Origin: Propionibacteriaceae bacterium
GTDB lineage: Bacteria > Actinomycetota > Actinomycetes > Propionibacteriales > Propionibacteriaceae
DNA length: 35,870 nt
Direction of reading: 5' to 3'
Assembly (NCBI GenBank): GCA_009778875.1
Contig: WRFI01000004.1
Location: forward strand, 1 to 35,870
The notes under the pieces were generated by a model. It had not been told where the DNA came from. It did no database searches and worked only from the letters and a program-made list of their open reading frames with translations. Both the position numbers and the translations under genes were made by a program. Every line of letters starts with the position of its first letter. Position 1 is the stretch's first letter. Of this stretch, positions 11,171 through 18,785 are shown one piece after another.

Positions 11171-11836
11171 CTTGGGCACCAGGGCGGCTCGCGCCGTCGC
11201 CAAGATGGCGAACGCCCCCACCCAGGGGTTGACCAGGAAGCCCAGCCCGATCATGACGGCGTGGTAGGCGACGGAGGCGATGTACCAACCGGGTTTCCCG
11301 CGCTCGCGGATCATCGTCTTGACGTAGGGGATTGTCCCCCAGAAATAGCCCGCGAAAACGGCTGCGGCCAGCCAGGCCTTGGGCCACGCGACCCCGGCAG
11401 CGAAGACCGACCAACCAAAGCCGGCGCCCATCAGGTGCGCCGTCGCGGCGGCCGCCGTCATCATGCAGGACGCGCCGATCTGGGCGGCGTCGTTGGCGGC
11501 GCTGCGTTCGCGGCCGGTGACGATGAGTATCAAGCTGGTGCCGAATAGCACAACTAGCGGCCCGGCCCACCACATGAGCGCCATGTGCCAAACCAGCAGG
11601 GTGACCGCACCAGCCGCGGCCGCCACGCCGAACACCGCCGCTGGAGGGATGTGGGCCCGGCGGTCGCGTCCCGAAAAGCCGCGGATCGCCATGTAACTGA
11701 GGTAGGCCGTCACCCAGGAGGCCACGATGAGAATCTCGTGCCAACCAAATCCGCCGAGGATGGAGCCCGCCAGAACGGGCGCGAGCAGCATTGCCCACGC
11801 CCCGTATTGTTTTGGAACCCACACGTTCATAGCCAT
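11081..11836 (-). CDS. YwiC-like multi-pass membrane protein
   Basis: A 251-residue integral membrane protein with roughly seven to eight hydrophobic segments. It starts PKQYGAWAMLLAPVLAG and continues SYMAIRGFSGRDRR, a pattern typical of the YwiC family; in the Bacillus namesake the gene is near anaerobic nitrate genes but the function is unknown. Glycine- and tryptophan-rich helices (GFGWSVFAAGVAWPKAWLAAAVFAGYFWG) and a basic loop (RAKPKRIGIGEM) before the last helix are seen. Two in-frame ATGs (11836 and 11830) lack a Shine-Dalgarno; a TAGCCT hexamer at 11852-11847 suggests a very short leader. It diverges from rsfS and converges with the preceding gene, overlapping it by 90 nt. Confidence 0.75.
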   Translation of the reverse strand: MAMNVWVPKQYGAWAMLLAPVLAGSILGGFGWHEILIVASWVTAYLSYMAIRGFSGRDRRAHIPPAAVFGVAAAAGAVTLLVWHMALMWWAGPLVVLFGTSLILIVTGRERSAANDAAQIGASCMMTAAAATAHLMGAGFGWSVFAAGVAWPKAWLAAAVFAGYFWGTIPYVKTMIRERGKPGWYIASVAYHAVMIGLGFLVNPWVGAFAILATARAALVPKLWPRAKPKRIGIGEMAGTVILIVIVVTTL

Positions 11837-11850
11837 ACCAGGCTACAGGC

Positions 11851-11856
11851 TAAACT
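11851..11856 (+). promoter_or_regulatory. Candidate -10 element for rsfS
   Basis: TAAACT, extended to TAAACTTG, lies 25 bp before the rsfS GTG. A transcript starting about 7 nt downstream would carry a leader of about 19 nt that contains the GGGAGGAG ribosome-binding site. It overlaps a minus-strand TAGCCT possible -10 of the divergent YwiC-like gene. Confidence 0.4.
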
Positions 11857-11881
11857 TGTCATGACCTATGGGAGGAGCTTC

Positions 11882-12265
11882 GTGAGCGCAACACCGCATG
11901 CTGTCGAGCTGACGGGAGGGTTGGCGCGTGCGGCGTCATCCAAGCTCGGCCGGGATATCGTCGCCTTGGATGTGTCGCGGTCGCTGGCGATCGCCGATGT
12001 GTTCCTGATTGTGACAGCGGGAAACGAGCGTCAGGCGGGCGCGATCGTGGATGCGATCGACCTGGCCGCCGGCCTGGCCGGCGAACGGGTACTGCGACGG
12101 GAAGGCGAGGCGGAAGCGAAGTGGATTCTGCTCGACCTGGCCGACGTCGTCGTCCATGTCATGTCGGTCGAAGACCGCGAGCTTTACGCGTTGGAGCGCA
12201 TTTGGAAGGACGCCCCCCGCCTGGACCTGGACCTTGACGACCTGCCAAACCAGGTGGCGGCGTGA
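11882..12265 (+). CDS. rsfS: Ribosomal silencing factor RsfS (YbeB/Iojap family)
   Basis: A 127-residue protein that binds uL14 of the large ribosomal subunit and blocks subunit joining under nutrient limitation. Family features are DVSRSLAIADVFLIVTAGN near residues 29-47, EGEAEAKWILLDLADVVVHVM and the closing ELYALERIWKDAP. I chose GTG 11882 because GGGAGGAG lies directly upstream; an in-frame ATG at 11861 would sit too close to the candidate -10. Its TGA overlaps the GTG start of the phosphatase gene (GTGA), so the two are coupled. In many Actinomycetota nadD precedes rsfS; here it does not. Confidence 0.93.
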   Translation: MSATPHAVELTGGLARAASSKLGRDIVALDVSRSLAIADVFLIVTAGNERQAGAIVDAIDLAAGLAGERVLRREGEAEAKWILLDLADVVVHVMSVEDRELYALERIWKDAPRLDLDLDDLPNQVAA

Positions 12266-12900
12266 GTGCCACCCGGCTGGTGCTGTGGCGCCACGGTGTG
12301 ACCGACTGGAACGAGCAGGGCATTTTCCAGGGACGGGCCGACATCCCGCTGAACGAACGCGGGCAGGCCCAGGTTGTGGCCGCCGCCCCTGAACTGGTGG
12401 CGATGCACGCCACGGCCGTGTACGTGTCGCCACTTATTCGCGCCCGGCAGACCGCCCAGGCCTATGTTGACATTGCCGGTGGGCAGGCGGTCGTCGATGA
12501 CCGCCTGACGGAGATCAATGTCGGCACCTGGGTCGGGGAGAGCCTTGCGTCGGTGAGGATTCTCGACCCGGCAGCGGGCGCCGAGATGGCCGCTGGACGC
12601 GATTACCGCCGCTCTGCGACGGGCGAAACCATGACGGAGGTGGGTGTGCGGGTGGCTGACTGCCTGCGCGACATCGCCGATGCCCGCGAGGGCGAGACGG
12701 TGCTGGTGGTCAGCCATGGCGGCGCCATCCGCATGGGAATTGCCACCGTCCTGGGCTGGCCGTACGAGGCGTCCATACAGCTGGCCGGCATGGCCAACGC
12801 CGCCTGGTCTATCGTGGCGCGTTGGCACGGTGACTGGCGCCTTCAGACCTACAACCATGTGCCGGTGGACGCGCCGCCCGGGGTCAACACCGAGATTTGA
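12262..12900 (+). CDS. Histidine phosphatase, probable glucosyl-3-phosphoglycerate phosphatase (GpgP-like)
   Basis: A 212-residue cytoplasmic histidine phosphatase. The phospho-accepting histidine is in the RHG motif (R10-H11-G12), followed by D15 and N17 and the QGRADIPLNERG segment. The second catalytic histidine is in VSHGG and the acid is probably in LTEINVGTW. Pairing with rsfS is the arrangement of mycobacterial Rv2420c-Rv2419c, where Rv2419c (GpgP) dephosphorylates glucosyl-3-phosphoglycerate; the C-terminal GMANAAW...WRLQTYN resembles GpgP. Substrate is therefore inferred from context, and a general phosphoglycerate-mutase-like phosphatase remains possible. Translation is coupled to rsfS by a GTGA overlap. 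Confidence 0.85.
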   Translation: MSATRLVLWRHGVTDWNEQGIFQGRADIPLNERGQAQVVAAAPELVAMHATAVYVSPLIRARQTAQAYVDIAGGQAVVDDRLTEINVGTWVGESLASVRILDPAAGAEMAAGRDYRRSATGETMTEVGVRVADCLRDIADAREGETVLVVSHGGAIRMGIATVLGWPYEASIQLAGMANAAWSIVARWHGDWRLQTYNHVPVDAPPGVNTEI

Positions 12901-12904
12901 GGGC

Positions 12905-12910
12905 TAGAGT
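12905..12910 (+). promoter_or_regulatory. Candidate -10 element for the 73-residue protein gene
   Basis: TAGAGT lies just after the phosphatase stop codon. A start near 12917 would give a leader of about 15 nt that consists almost only of the AAGGAGG site at 12918-12924. Confidence 0.35.
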
Positions 12911-12931
12911 GGACATCAAGGAGGTTCCGAA

Positions 12932-13153
12932 ATGTCGCTAGGTTTGGACGGCATGTTCCAGCCGGGTTTGCGTCACTGGCGCGAATACATCGACATGGAA
13001 CGCATGCGCATCAACGTCAAGCCGGCGCTCGGGCCAGGCCCGAAGGGCGGGCCAGTCGAGGTCAACCTCACCACGGGTGACGTCATCATCGATGTGTCGC
13101 GGGTGCAAGCGGAAGAGGCGACCCGCGAGTCGCGGCGCGAGGGTCTTTCCTAA
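12932..13153 (+). CDS. Small conserved-looking protein of 73 residues, function unknown
   Basis: A 73-residue soluble protein with an unusually complete Shine-Dalgarno (AAGGAGG, 7 nt before ATG), which suggests strong translation. Sequence features are an N-terminal FQPGLRHWREYIDMERMR segment, a Gly/Pro-rich turn (PALGPGPKGGPVEV), a short beta-rich part (VNLTTGDVIIDVSRV) and a charged tail. There is no signal peptide, membrane segment or cysteine. I do not recognise a named family with certainty. It has its own candidate -10 and converges with the TPR gene, the stop codons overlapping by 4 nt. Confidence 0.7.
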   Translation: MSLGLDGMFQPGLRHWREYIDMERMRINVKPALGPGPKGGPVEVNLTTGDVIIDVSRVQAEEATRESRREGLS

Positions 13154-15129
13154 ATGTCGGTCGCCACGGCGGTCGCCTCGTCTGTGCGGCCAAGCCGTTG
13201 CAGCAGAACCACCAGCTGATTGGCGGCCTGCTGCTTCTGGGGCCGGCGGATAGCGATCTGATAACCTTCGACGGCTGATTGCAGGCACCAGACGGCCTGC
13301 TCGTCGTCAATGCCCTGCCAGGCCTGGCCGGCCAACTGGAAGGCGCCCGCAGCCTGCTCCACCATGCCGAGCTGCCCGTAGCTTTCGCCAGCGTGCTGTG
13401 CCAACGCGGCAGCTCCCGGCTCGTCGTTGCGGAACAGGTTTTCGGCCCGCATCTCGTCGACCCGGGTGCGCGCCCAGCGAAGATCGTTTTCGCGCCGCTT
13501 CGTGATGTCGGGGGCCTCGCTACCGGATGGTTTGGCGGCCATGGCCTCTTCCAGGGCGTTGGCGGTGTCGTCCAGCAGCGCCGAAGCCTCGGCCTCCTGC
13601 CGGTTGCGGAAGAGGCATTCGGCCAAGACTATCTGCACGGGGGCGGCGAACTGCGGCGGCGTGTCGGTGACGATGAGCAGCTTGGAAGCCCGTGTCAGGC
13701 ACTGCGTGGCGGTGTCCAGATCGTCAAGCATGAGGGCACCACGCCCGGCTTCGGCTAGGGCGAAGCCGCCGTCCGACAAACGCCCGTCACTGGTGAAAAG
13801 GTCGGCGGCCCGCAGGTACGTGTTGATGGCGGCACTGGGACGGCCCGCGGCGAACTCGTTGTCGGCTTGCTTGAGCAATGACCGTGGATCATCTGGGGCA
13901 GGCGTTTCGGGGGTGGCGTCAGTGCTGACGCTGACGGGCGTCTCGGTCGCCTTGGATTCGATGGCGATGTGAAGGTCCAGAGGCTCGGCGAAAAGGGTGG
14001 CTTGCCAGGCGTGGTGCAGCAGATCGGTTTGGTGGGTCGTGCCGTTGCGCTGGTCGAATTGGGCGGCCAAGGCTTCGGCTTCAGGCTGCAGCCAGACCCA
14101 CAGCTCGCGCAACGTGGAAACCGGTGGTTCCCGCAGCGCCACTGTCTCGTCGCCCAGGCCGCTTTCGTCCACCATGACGTGCAAGGCCGCCCCGACGTGC
14201 GTGAGGAAGTCCAGGCGAGACTTCGGCGGCGTGGCATGCACCAGGAAGCTTCGGTTGTCCTCCAGCAGGCGGATGGCGGCCTGCGGATTATGCGTGCAGG
14301 CCAAGAACTCGACGCATAACCCGCGCGCCTCAGCCAGGGCATGGGCCCGCTCCAGGACGCGATTGGCGTCGCGGGCCGACATGCCAAACGACGAGGTCCC
14401 GCCCAGGTACGAGCGGGCGCGGTGATGGGCGCTGATGGCGCTGGCTTTGTCACCGGGGCCGCCGCGCCGCAGATAGGCGAACTGGGCTTTGGCCAGGATG
14501 CTGGCTGGCTCAGAGAAGCATTCCTGGCGGACGGACGGGTCGGCGAACACACCCTCGAGAACCCGCAGGCCCTCGTCGTCGCGCCCGGACTCGAACAGGT
14601 ACTCGCAGCGGTCGGCGGGGGCGCACAGTTCGCAATCCGACATTTCGTCGCGGGCTTGCCTCTGCCATTCGTCAAACAGTGCCTGGGTGTCGGGGCTGCC
14701 GATGTGGCGCGCCAGCAGCCACTTCATCTGGTACGGCGCGTCCATGCCGTAGCCGGCGACCGCATAGCGGTGTTCCATGTCGGCCAGCGTCGCCTCGAGC
14801 TGTGCTAGCGGCACATTGGGGTAGGAGCGCAGCCCGCTGACCATCCATTTGAACGACCAGAAAAGGTTCGACTTGTCCATCTCGTCGAACCATTCGGGGT
14901 GGGCGTCGTACCAGCCCACCGCCTGGGTGAAGGGGACGAAGGCCTTTTCTTCCTCGTCGGAAAAGTAGTAGGCCTCCACCAGAACATCAAGCGCGTAGGC
15001 CTTGGCTTCCAGGGGTCCTTCGGCCTCGATCCGGTCGACCTCGGCGCGTGCCGCCGCCGACTTGGCATGCCCGTTTGGCAACTGGCGCACGATGGTGATG
15101 TCGCGGTTGGCTTCGTCGAGAGTTCTCAT
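13150..15129 (-). CDS. Large TPR-type helical-repeat protein coupled to the HSP90 gene
   Basis: A 659-residue cytoplasmic protein without signal peptide or membrane segments. It is almost all alpha-helical. The N-terminal ~400 residues have paired helices with aromatic and acidic residues (AYALDVLVEAYYFSDEEEKAF) and a cysteine cluster C166-x2-C169-x5-C175. A Thr/Pro/Ala-rich linker near residues 405-430 leads to recognisable tetratricopeptide repeats (LLKQADNEFAAGRPSAAINTY..., and AAGAFQLAGQAW...). Its ATG at 15129 overlaps the TGA of the HSP90 gene (ATGA), so I prefer this start to the ATG at 15144. TPR proteins often serve as HSP90 partners, so a co-chaperone or client-adaptor role is a reasonable inference, not shown. 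Confidence 0.8.
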   Translation of the reverse strand: MRTLDEANRDITIVRQLPNGHAKSAAARAEVDRIEAEGPLEAKAYALDVLVEAYYFSDEEEKAFVPFTQAVGWYDAHPEWFDEMDKSNLFWSFKWMVSGLRSYPNVPLAQLEATLADMEHRYAVAGYGMDAPYQMKWLLARHIGSPDTQALFDEWQRQARDEMSDCELCAPADRCEYLFESGRDDEGLRVLEGVFADPSVRQECFSEPASILAKAQFAYLRRGGPGDKASAISAHHRARSYLGGTSSFGMSARDANRVLERAHALAEARGLCVEFLACTHNPQAAIRLLEDNRSFLVHATPPKSRLDFLTHVGAALHVMVDESGLGDETVALREPPVSTLRELWVWLQPEAEALAAQFDQRNGTTHQTDLLHHAWQATLFAEPLDLHIAIESKATETPVSVSTDATPETPAPDDPRSLLKQADNEFAAGRPSAAINTYLRAADLFTSDGRLSDGGFALAEAGRGALMLDDLDTATQCLTRASKLLIVTDTPPQFAAPVQIVLAECLFRNRQEAEASALLDDTANALEEAMAAKPSGSEAPDITKRRENDLRWARTRVDEMRAENLFRNDEPGAAALAQHAGESYGQLGMVEQAAGAFQLAGQAWQGIDDEQAVWCLQSAVEGYQIAIRRPQKQQAANQLVVLLQRLGRTDEATAVATDI

Positions 15130-16976
15130 GTCTGCTCGTCCCATCGGGGCCCGCCGACGGCGCGGTGAAGCAGCATGGCCAGCGCCTCGTTCATGACCTT
15201 GGCGTCGCGCGGGCGCAGCGGTTCACCAGCCAGCAGCTGGGCCGTCACGTACAGCGTCTGGATGCCCGCCTTGTGGACTTCGGCGTCGCCCCCTGTGGCG
15301 AGGGTCTGCACGGTTTGGTTGTCATAGTTCAAGACGAGCCGGCGTTTCGCGCTCGGTTTGGCGAAATCGTCCAAAACCCCGCCCCACACGCCGGTCGATT
15401 CGTCGCGGGTGCGCTGCAGCGAGCGCTGGTGTTCGATGTCCGAGTCGGTTATGAGCATGGCGGGCAGGGCCTCTGGTTCGAAGCGGCGCAGCCAGATCTC
15501 ACAGTCCAACTCGCTGGCCGGCTCGCCCGACTCCAGCAGGAAGTCCAGGCATTTGAGTTCCTCCTCCGGCGTGAGCGGTGTCAACGTCGATTCGACATCG
15601 GAGGCCTCGAGAAGCCTGACCGACCAGGACGGGCGCCGGGCCGCCAGGCGTCCCAGCAGATCGGCGTCGTAGACATAGCCGGCGTTGACCACCCCGAGCC
15701 CCTGGGCGCGGGCAACCGGGGCCACGCGGCGGAAATCCTCGACGGTGGCGGCATAGAGGACGGTGTCTTGCTCCTCGTGGAATTCTTCCAGCGTCATTGT
15801 GCCGAGGGTTGTCTCATAGGGCAGCACCGACGCTGCCAGGTCGAGCATGTCGTCGTCATGCAGGGACATCGAGCGGATGGCCAGATGGTGGGTGCGGACG
15901 AAGGCGTTTCGCAGCTGGGACTCATCCGACAGGACGGCCGCCACCCAGTCGCGCACCGCTCGTCCCAGCGCCTCACGGGTGGCCAGCAGCACGTCGTCCT
16001 CGTAGAGGGCTTCGCGGGAGGCCGTCGGCCGCAGCTCAGACGAGTTGATCACGCAGCGGACAAAGAAGGCCCAAGGCGGCAGCAGGCCGGGCACCTGCGT
16101 GCCCACCAGCATGCGCTTGAGGTAGGCGCGGTGGGTGTTCATGCCTGCCGGGGATGCGGCCGTCGGCAGGACGAAGGCGATGCCCGTCAGGCCCACGAGG
16201 GGCACCGACAGGTCGAAGCACGCCAGCGGGCGGAATCCGAGTATCCGGGCGCAATAGTTGTCCATGGCGGCGTCGCGTTCGGCTGGCGACGAGTATTTGA
16301 CCGCCCAAGGCAGATCCGGTTCGGTGATGCGCTGCCAGAGCGCCGTGCCGTCGTCGAGCAGAACCTGGATGGCGATGTCCAGCGGCAGCAGCGAGCCGAA
16401 GTCGGTGGCGAGAGCCCGCACGGTGTCTGGTGCCAGCCAGTGTTCTTCGTCGCGACGGGGGCTGAGCCGCACCAGGGAGCCGGGCTCGACACCGCCCGTG
16501 GCCTGGGCGTACTCGTCCAACGTGATGTCATCCAGCGTGTAGGTGCCATCGGCGAAGCCGCGCCAACGGATCGGGGCGGCCCCCGGGGTGCCGGCGGACA
16601 AGCTGAGCATTTCGATTTCGTCGGCCACCATGAAGGCGCTCAGCAAACCGATGCCGAACTGTCCGAGATAGTCGCTCCGGGCTATCTCCAGGTCGTCCAT
16701 GCGCTTGGACGAGTGGCCGATGGTGGCCAGCAGTTCGGTGGCCTGGTCGTTGGTCAGCCCGATACCGGTGTCGCTGACCTGAAGGCCGCCGCCCGGAATC
16801 TGGCTCAGCCGAACCCTCGCCGGGCAGCTGGGTTCACCCAGCCGCCGCGCCGTGATGGCATCGACGCCGTTTTGCAGCAGCTCGCGCAGGTAGACCCGCG
16901 GGCTGGAATACAGGTGATGCGCAAACAGGTCGACCACACCGTGGAGGTCGACCTGGAATGCGCGGGCTGATTCCAT
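15126..16976 (-). CDS. Divergent HSP90-family ATPase (actinobacterial type, not classical HtpG)
   Basis: A 616-residue HSP90-like chaperone. The GHKL nucleotide pocket is intact: E32 and N36 (in RELLQNGVDA), D69 in DTGIGL (69-74), and the lid motif GQFGIG (105-110). The middle domain keeps a probable ATP-contacting arginine, R321 in TASRE, matching the VSRE position of HtpG. It differs from HtpG in the ELLQN (not ELISN) helix, in its middle domain and in a shortened C-terminal third, resembling the group annotated as 'HSP90 family protein' in Actinomycetota. No C-terminal MEEVD peptide exists. It starts 7 nt after the YbjN-gene stop, and its stop overlaps the TPR-gene start. Function of this group is poorly described. 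Confidence 0.87.
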   Translation of the reverse strand: MESARAFQVDLHGVVDLFAHHLYSSPRVYLRELLQNGVDAITARRLGEPSCPARVRLSQIPGGGLQVSDTGIGLTNDQATELLATIGHSSKRMDDLEIARSDYLGQFGIGLLSAFMVADEIEMLSLSAGTPGAAPIRWRGFADGTYTLDDITLDEYAQATGGVEPGSLVRLSPRRDEEHWLAPDTVRALATDFGSLLPLDIAIQVLLDDGTALWQRITEPDLPWAVKYSSPAERDAAMDNYCARILGFRPLACFDLSVPLVGLTGIAFVLPTAASPAGMNTHRAYLKRMLVGTQVPGLLPPWAFFVRCVINSSELRPTASREALYEDDVLLATREALGRAVRDWVAAVLSDESQLRNAFVRTHHLAIRSMSLHDDDMLDLAASVLPYETTLGTMTLEEFHEEQDTVLYAATVEDFRRVAPVARAQGLGVVNAGYVYDADLLGRLAARRPSWSVRLLEASDVESTLTPLTPEEELKCLDFLLESGEPASELDCEIWLRRFEPEALPAMLITDSDIEHQRSLQRTRDESTGVWGGVLDDFAKPSAKRRLVLNYDNQTVQTLATGGDAEVHKAGIQTLYVTAQLLAGEPLRPRDAKVMNEALAMLLHRAVGGPRWDEQT

Positions 16977-16983
16977 GCGGGCG

Positions 16984-17466
16984 TCAGTCGTCGCTTGTTG
17001 TCTGCAGGCCCGGGAACTGCCGGTCGAGCTCTTCAAACAGCTGCAGCGCCGTGTTGATGCCGGCATCAATGTGCAGCATGAGTTGCTCATCGGAGACGCC
17101 GTGTTCGCAGTCAATGGTGACTTCGGTGAAGACGCGCGAGTTGCCGTCGTCCGGGAAGTCCACGAGGACGGCCTTGGGAAACAGCTTTTCTTTGTGCCAG
17201 GTATTCAGCGCTGGCAGGATGGATGGGCCCACCTCGAGCGGGATGCGGGCCTCCCAGCGGCCGCGCACCATGAAGATCTCCTGGTTTTGGCCCATGCGCA
17301 AAAAGTAGAACAGGTGTCCGTCCCAGTTGCCGTTGACATCGCCGTCCTCGTCGGTGTCATAGTTCCATTGACGGCTGTCGAGCGCACCAGTGATGCGTTC
17401 CGGTGTCAGTGGTGACACGCGTCCTGGTGCGGCGGTGGCTTCAGTTGGTGTGGCGAAATACCCCAT
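16984..17466 (-). CDS. YbjN-domain protein (type III secretion chaperone-like fold)
   Basis: A 160-residue soluble protein. Its core follows the YbjN family: LTPERITGALDSRQWNY, an acidic turn (DTDEDGDVNGNWDG), LFYFLRMGQNQEIFMVRGRW, then an amphipathic helix pair and a final VTIDCEHGVSDEQL strand-helix, ending in a helix ALQLFEELDRQFPG. YbjN proteins share the fold of type III secretion chaperones and often bind partner proteins. The start at 17466 has AAAAGGT 7 nt upstream. It is immediately followed by the HSP90 and TPR genes; a three-gene chaperone-like set is inferred. The preceding radical SAM gene ends 74 bp upstream. Confidence 0.78.
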   Translation of the reverse strand: MGYFATPTEATAAPGRVSPLTPERITGALDSRQWNYDTDEDGDVNGNWDGHLFYFLRMGQNQEIFMVRGRWEARIPLEVGPSILPALNTWHKEKLFPKAVLVDFPDDGNSRVFTEVTIDCEHGVSDEQLMLHIDAGINTALQLFEELDRQFPGLQTTSDD

Positions 17467-17540
17467 AGCTTTGACCTTTTCTGATCGAATTCCGTGGCTC
17501 TATCTTGCCACCATCACAAGGCCTGGTGCATCACAGGGTT

Positions 17541-18779
17541 TCACAATGGACGCTTTGGCCAGCAGCAGTGTTTGGCCTTGCGACCGCTGCCGCATGGGCA
17601 GGGGTCATTTCGGCCAACACCTTGCCACTTTTCCGCCCGGGCAGTGCGCAGGGCGTCCATGATGGCGGGCGAGGCATATCCGTTGCTGGCCATCGCCACG
17701 ACGGTTCTCAACTCGGGCACGGCACGAGCGAAGAATGCCGTCAAGCCGTCACACAAGATGTTGATGCCGTTGCCGGGGCGATCCTTCGGGCAGCCGCCGT
17801 TGCACAGGGCCAGCCAGGGGCAGTCGCGGCACTTGTCCGGCAAATCGGCTTTGGCCTGCCCAAACGCCTGTTGGGCCGCCGAATCGGCGAGCGCCGCGAG
17901 GTTGCCCACGTCGCCCAGGCGGTACCTGGGACGGACGAAATGATCGCACGAGTAGACGCCGCCGTCGGCTTCGACCACCAGCGCTCGCCCGCAGGTGGGC
18001 GCCAGCCAGCACAGGCCGGGCGCCCCGCCGCCCAGGGTGTTGGCGGTCTCGGCGAACAGCTGCACCGCGGTGGTGCCAAGGTCGTGCAACGCCCACTCGT
18101 CGAAGACTTCGACGAGAAACCGTCCATAGGCCTCACCGGTGACCGATTCGGGTGTCAGGCCGGTGCCGTCCCTCACAACAATCGGAATGAACTCCATCCA
18201 ACCTGTGCCGAAAGCGCGCAGGTTGCGGTAAACCTCCAGCGGGTGGTCGGCCGCCGTTGACGTGACGGTGCACAGCAGGTCGGGTTGGACGCCGTGGGCT
18301 TGCAGCCGCCGGATCGCGCTGGCCGCCGCGTCATACGAGCCCCGCCCGCGGGGGTCCGGCCGGAACTTGTCGTGAATCCATTCGGTGCCGTCAATGCTGA
18401 GGCCGACATCGAAACGGTTGTCGGCCAGAAACTGGCACCACTGGTCGTCCAGCAGCACGCCGTTGGTCTGCAGGTTGTTCCAGGCCGTCCAACCCTTTGG
18501 CAGGTACCTGCCCTGCAACTCGACCACGCGGCGGTAGAAGTCCAACCCTGCCAGGGTCGGCTCACCGCCGTGCCAGACGAAGTTGATGTTGGTCTGGTCC
18601 GGTTGGAGGCCGACGCCCGCGGCAATGTAACCCGAGATGAACGCTTCGAGCACGGCATCGCTCATGCGGGGTGCCATGGTCGGGGTGGCCAGGTAGTAGC
18701 AGTAGGTGCAACGCAGGTTGCAGGTCGAGCCGACCGGCTTGGCCATCACCGAAAAGGGGTGGCGGGCGACGTCCTCCAC
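17541..18779 (-). CDS. Radical SAM/SPASM maturase of the anaerobic sulfatase-maturase family, with C-terminal SEC-C motif
   Basis: A 412-residue iron-sulfur enzyme. The radical SAM cluster is C20-x3-C24-x2-C27 (CNLRCTYC), followed by the GGEP segment (71-74) and LSIDG. Eight auxiliary-cluster cysteines are present as C257, C263, C278, C317, C320, C326, C330 and C343, with the spacing of anaerobic sulfatase-maturating enzymes, which convert an active-site Cys or Ser of a sulfatase to formylglycine. The last ~25 residues form a SEC-C metal-binding motif (C394, C396, H404, C405) nearly the same as the SecA tail. The GTG at 18779 follows the hydrolase stop by 6 nt; ATG 18746 is an alternative start. 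No sulfatase gene is in the window, so the true substrate is open. Confidence 0.88.
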   Translation of the reverse strand: MEDVARHPFSVMAKPVGSTCNLRCTYCYYLATPTMAPRMSDAVLEAFISGYIAAGVGLQPDQTNINFVWHGGEPTLAGLDFYRRVVELQGRYLPKGWTAWNNLQTNGVLLDDQWCQFLADNRFDVGLSIDGTEWIHDKFRPDPRGRGSYDAAASAIRRLQAHGVQPDLLCTVTSTAADHPLEVYRNLRAFGTGWMEFIPIVVRDGTGLTPESVTGEAYGRFLVEVFDEWALHDLGTTAVQLFAETANTLGGGAPGLCWLAPTCGRALVVEADGGVYSCDHFVRPRYRLGDVGNLAALADSAAQQAFGQAKADLPDKCRDCPWLALCNGGCPKDRPGNGINILCDGLTAFFARAVPELRTVVAMASNGYASPAIMDALRTARAEKWQGVGRNDPCPCGSGRKAKHCCWPKRPL

Positions 18780-18785
18780 GACCGG

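Noticed and set aside
15165-16970. A 601-codon open frame opposite the HSP90 gene
   Set aside because: Low-complexity Arg/Gly/Gln composition typical of a complement frame; the HSP90 motifs are on the other strand.
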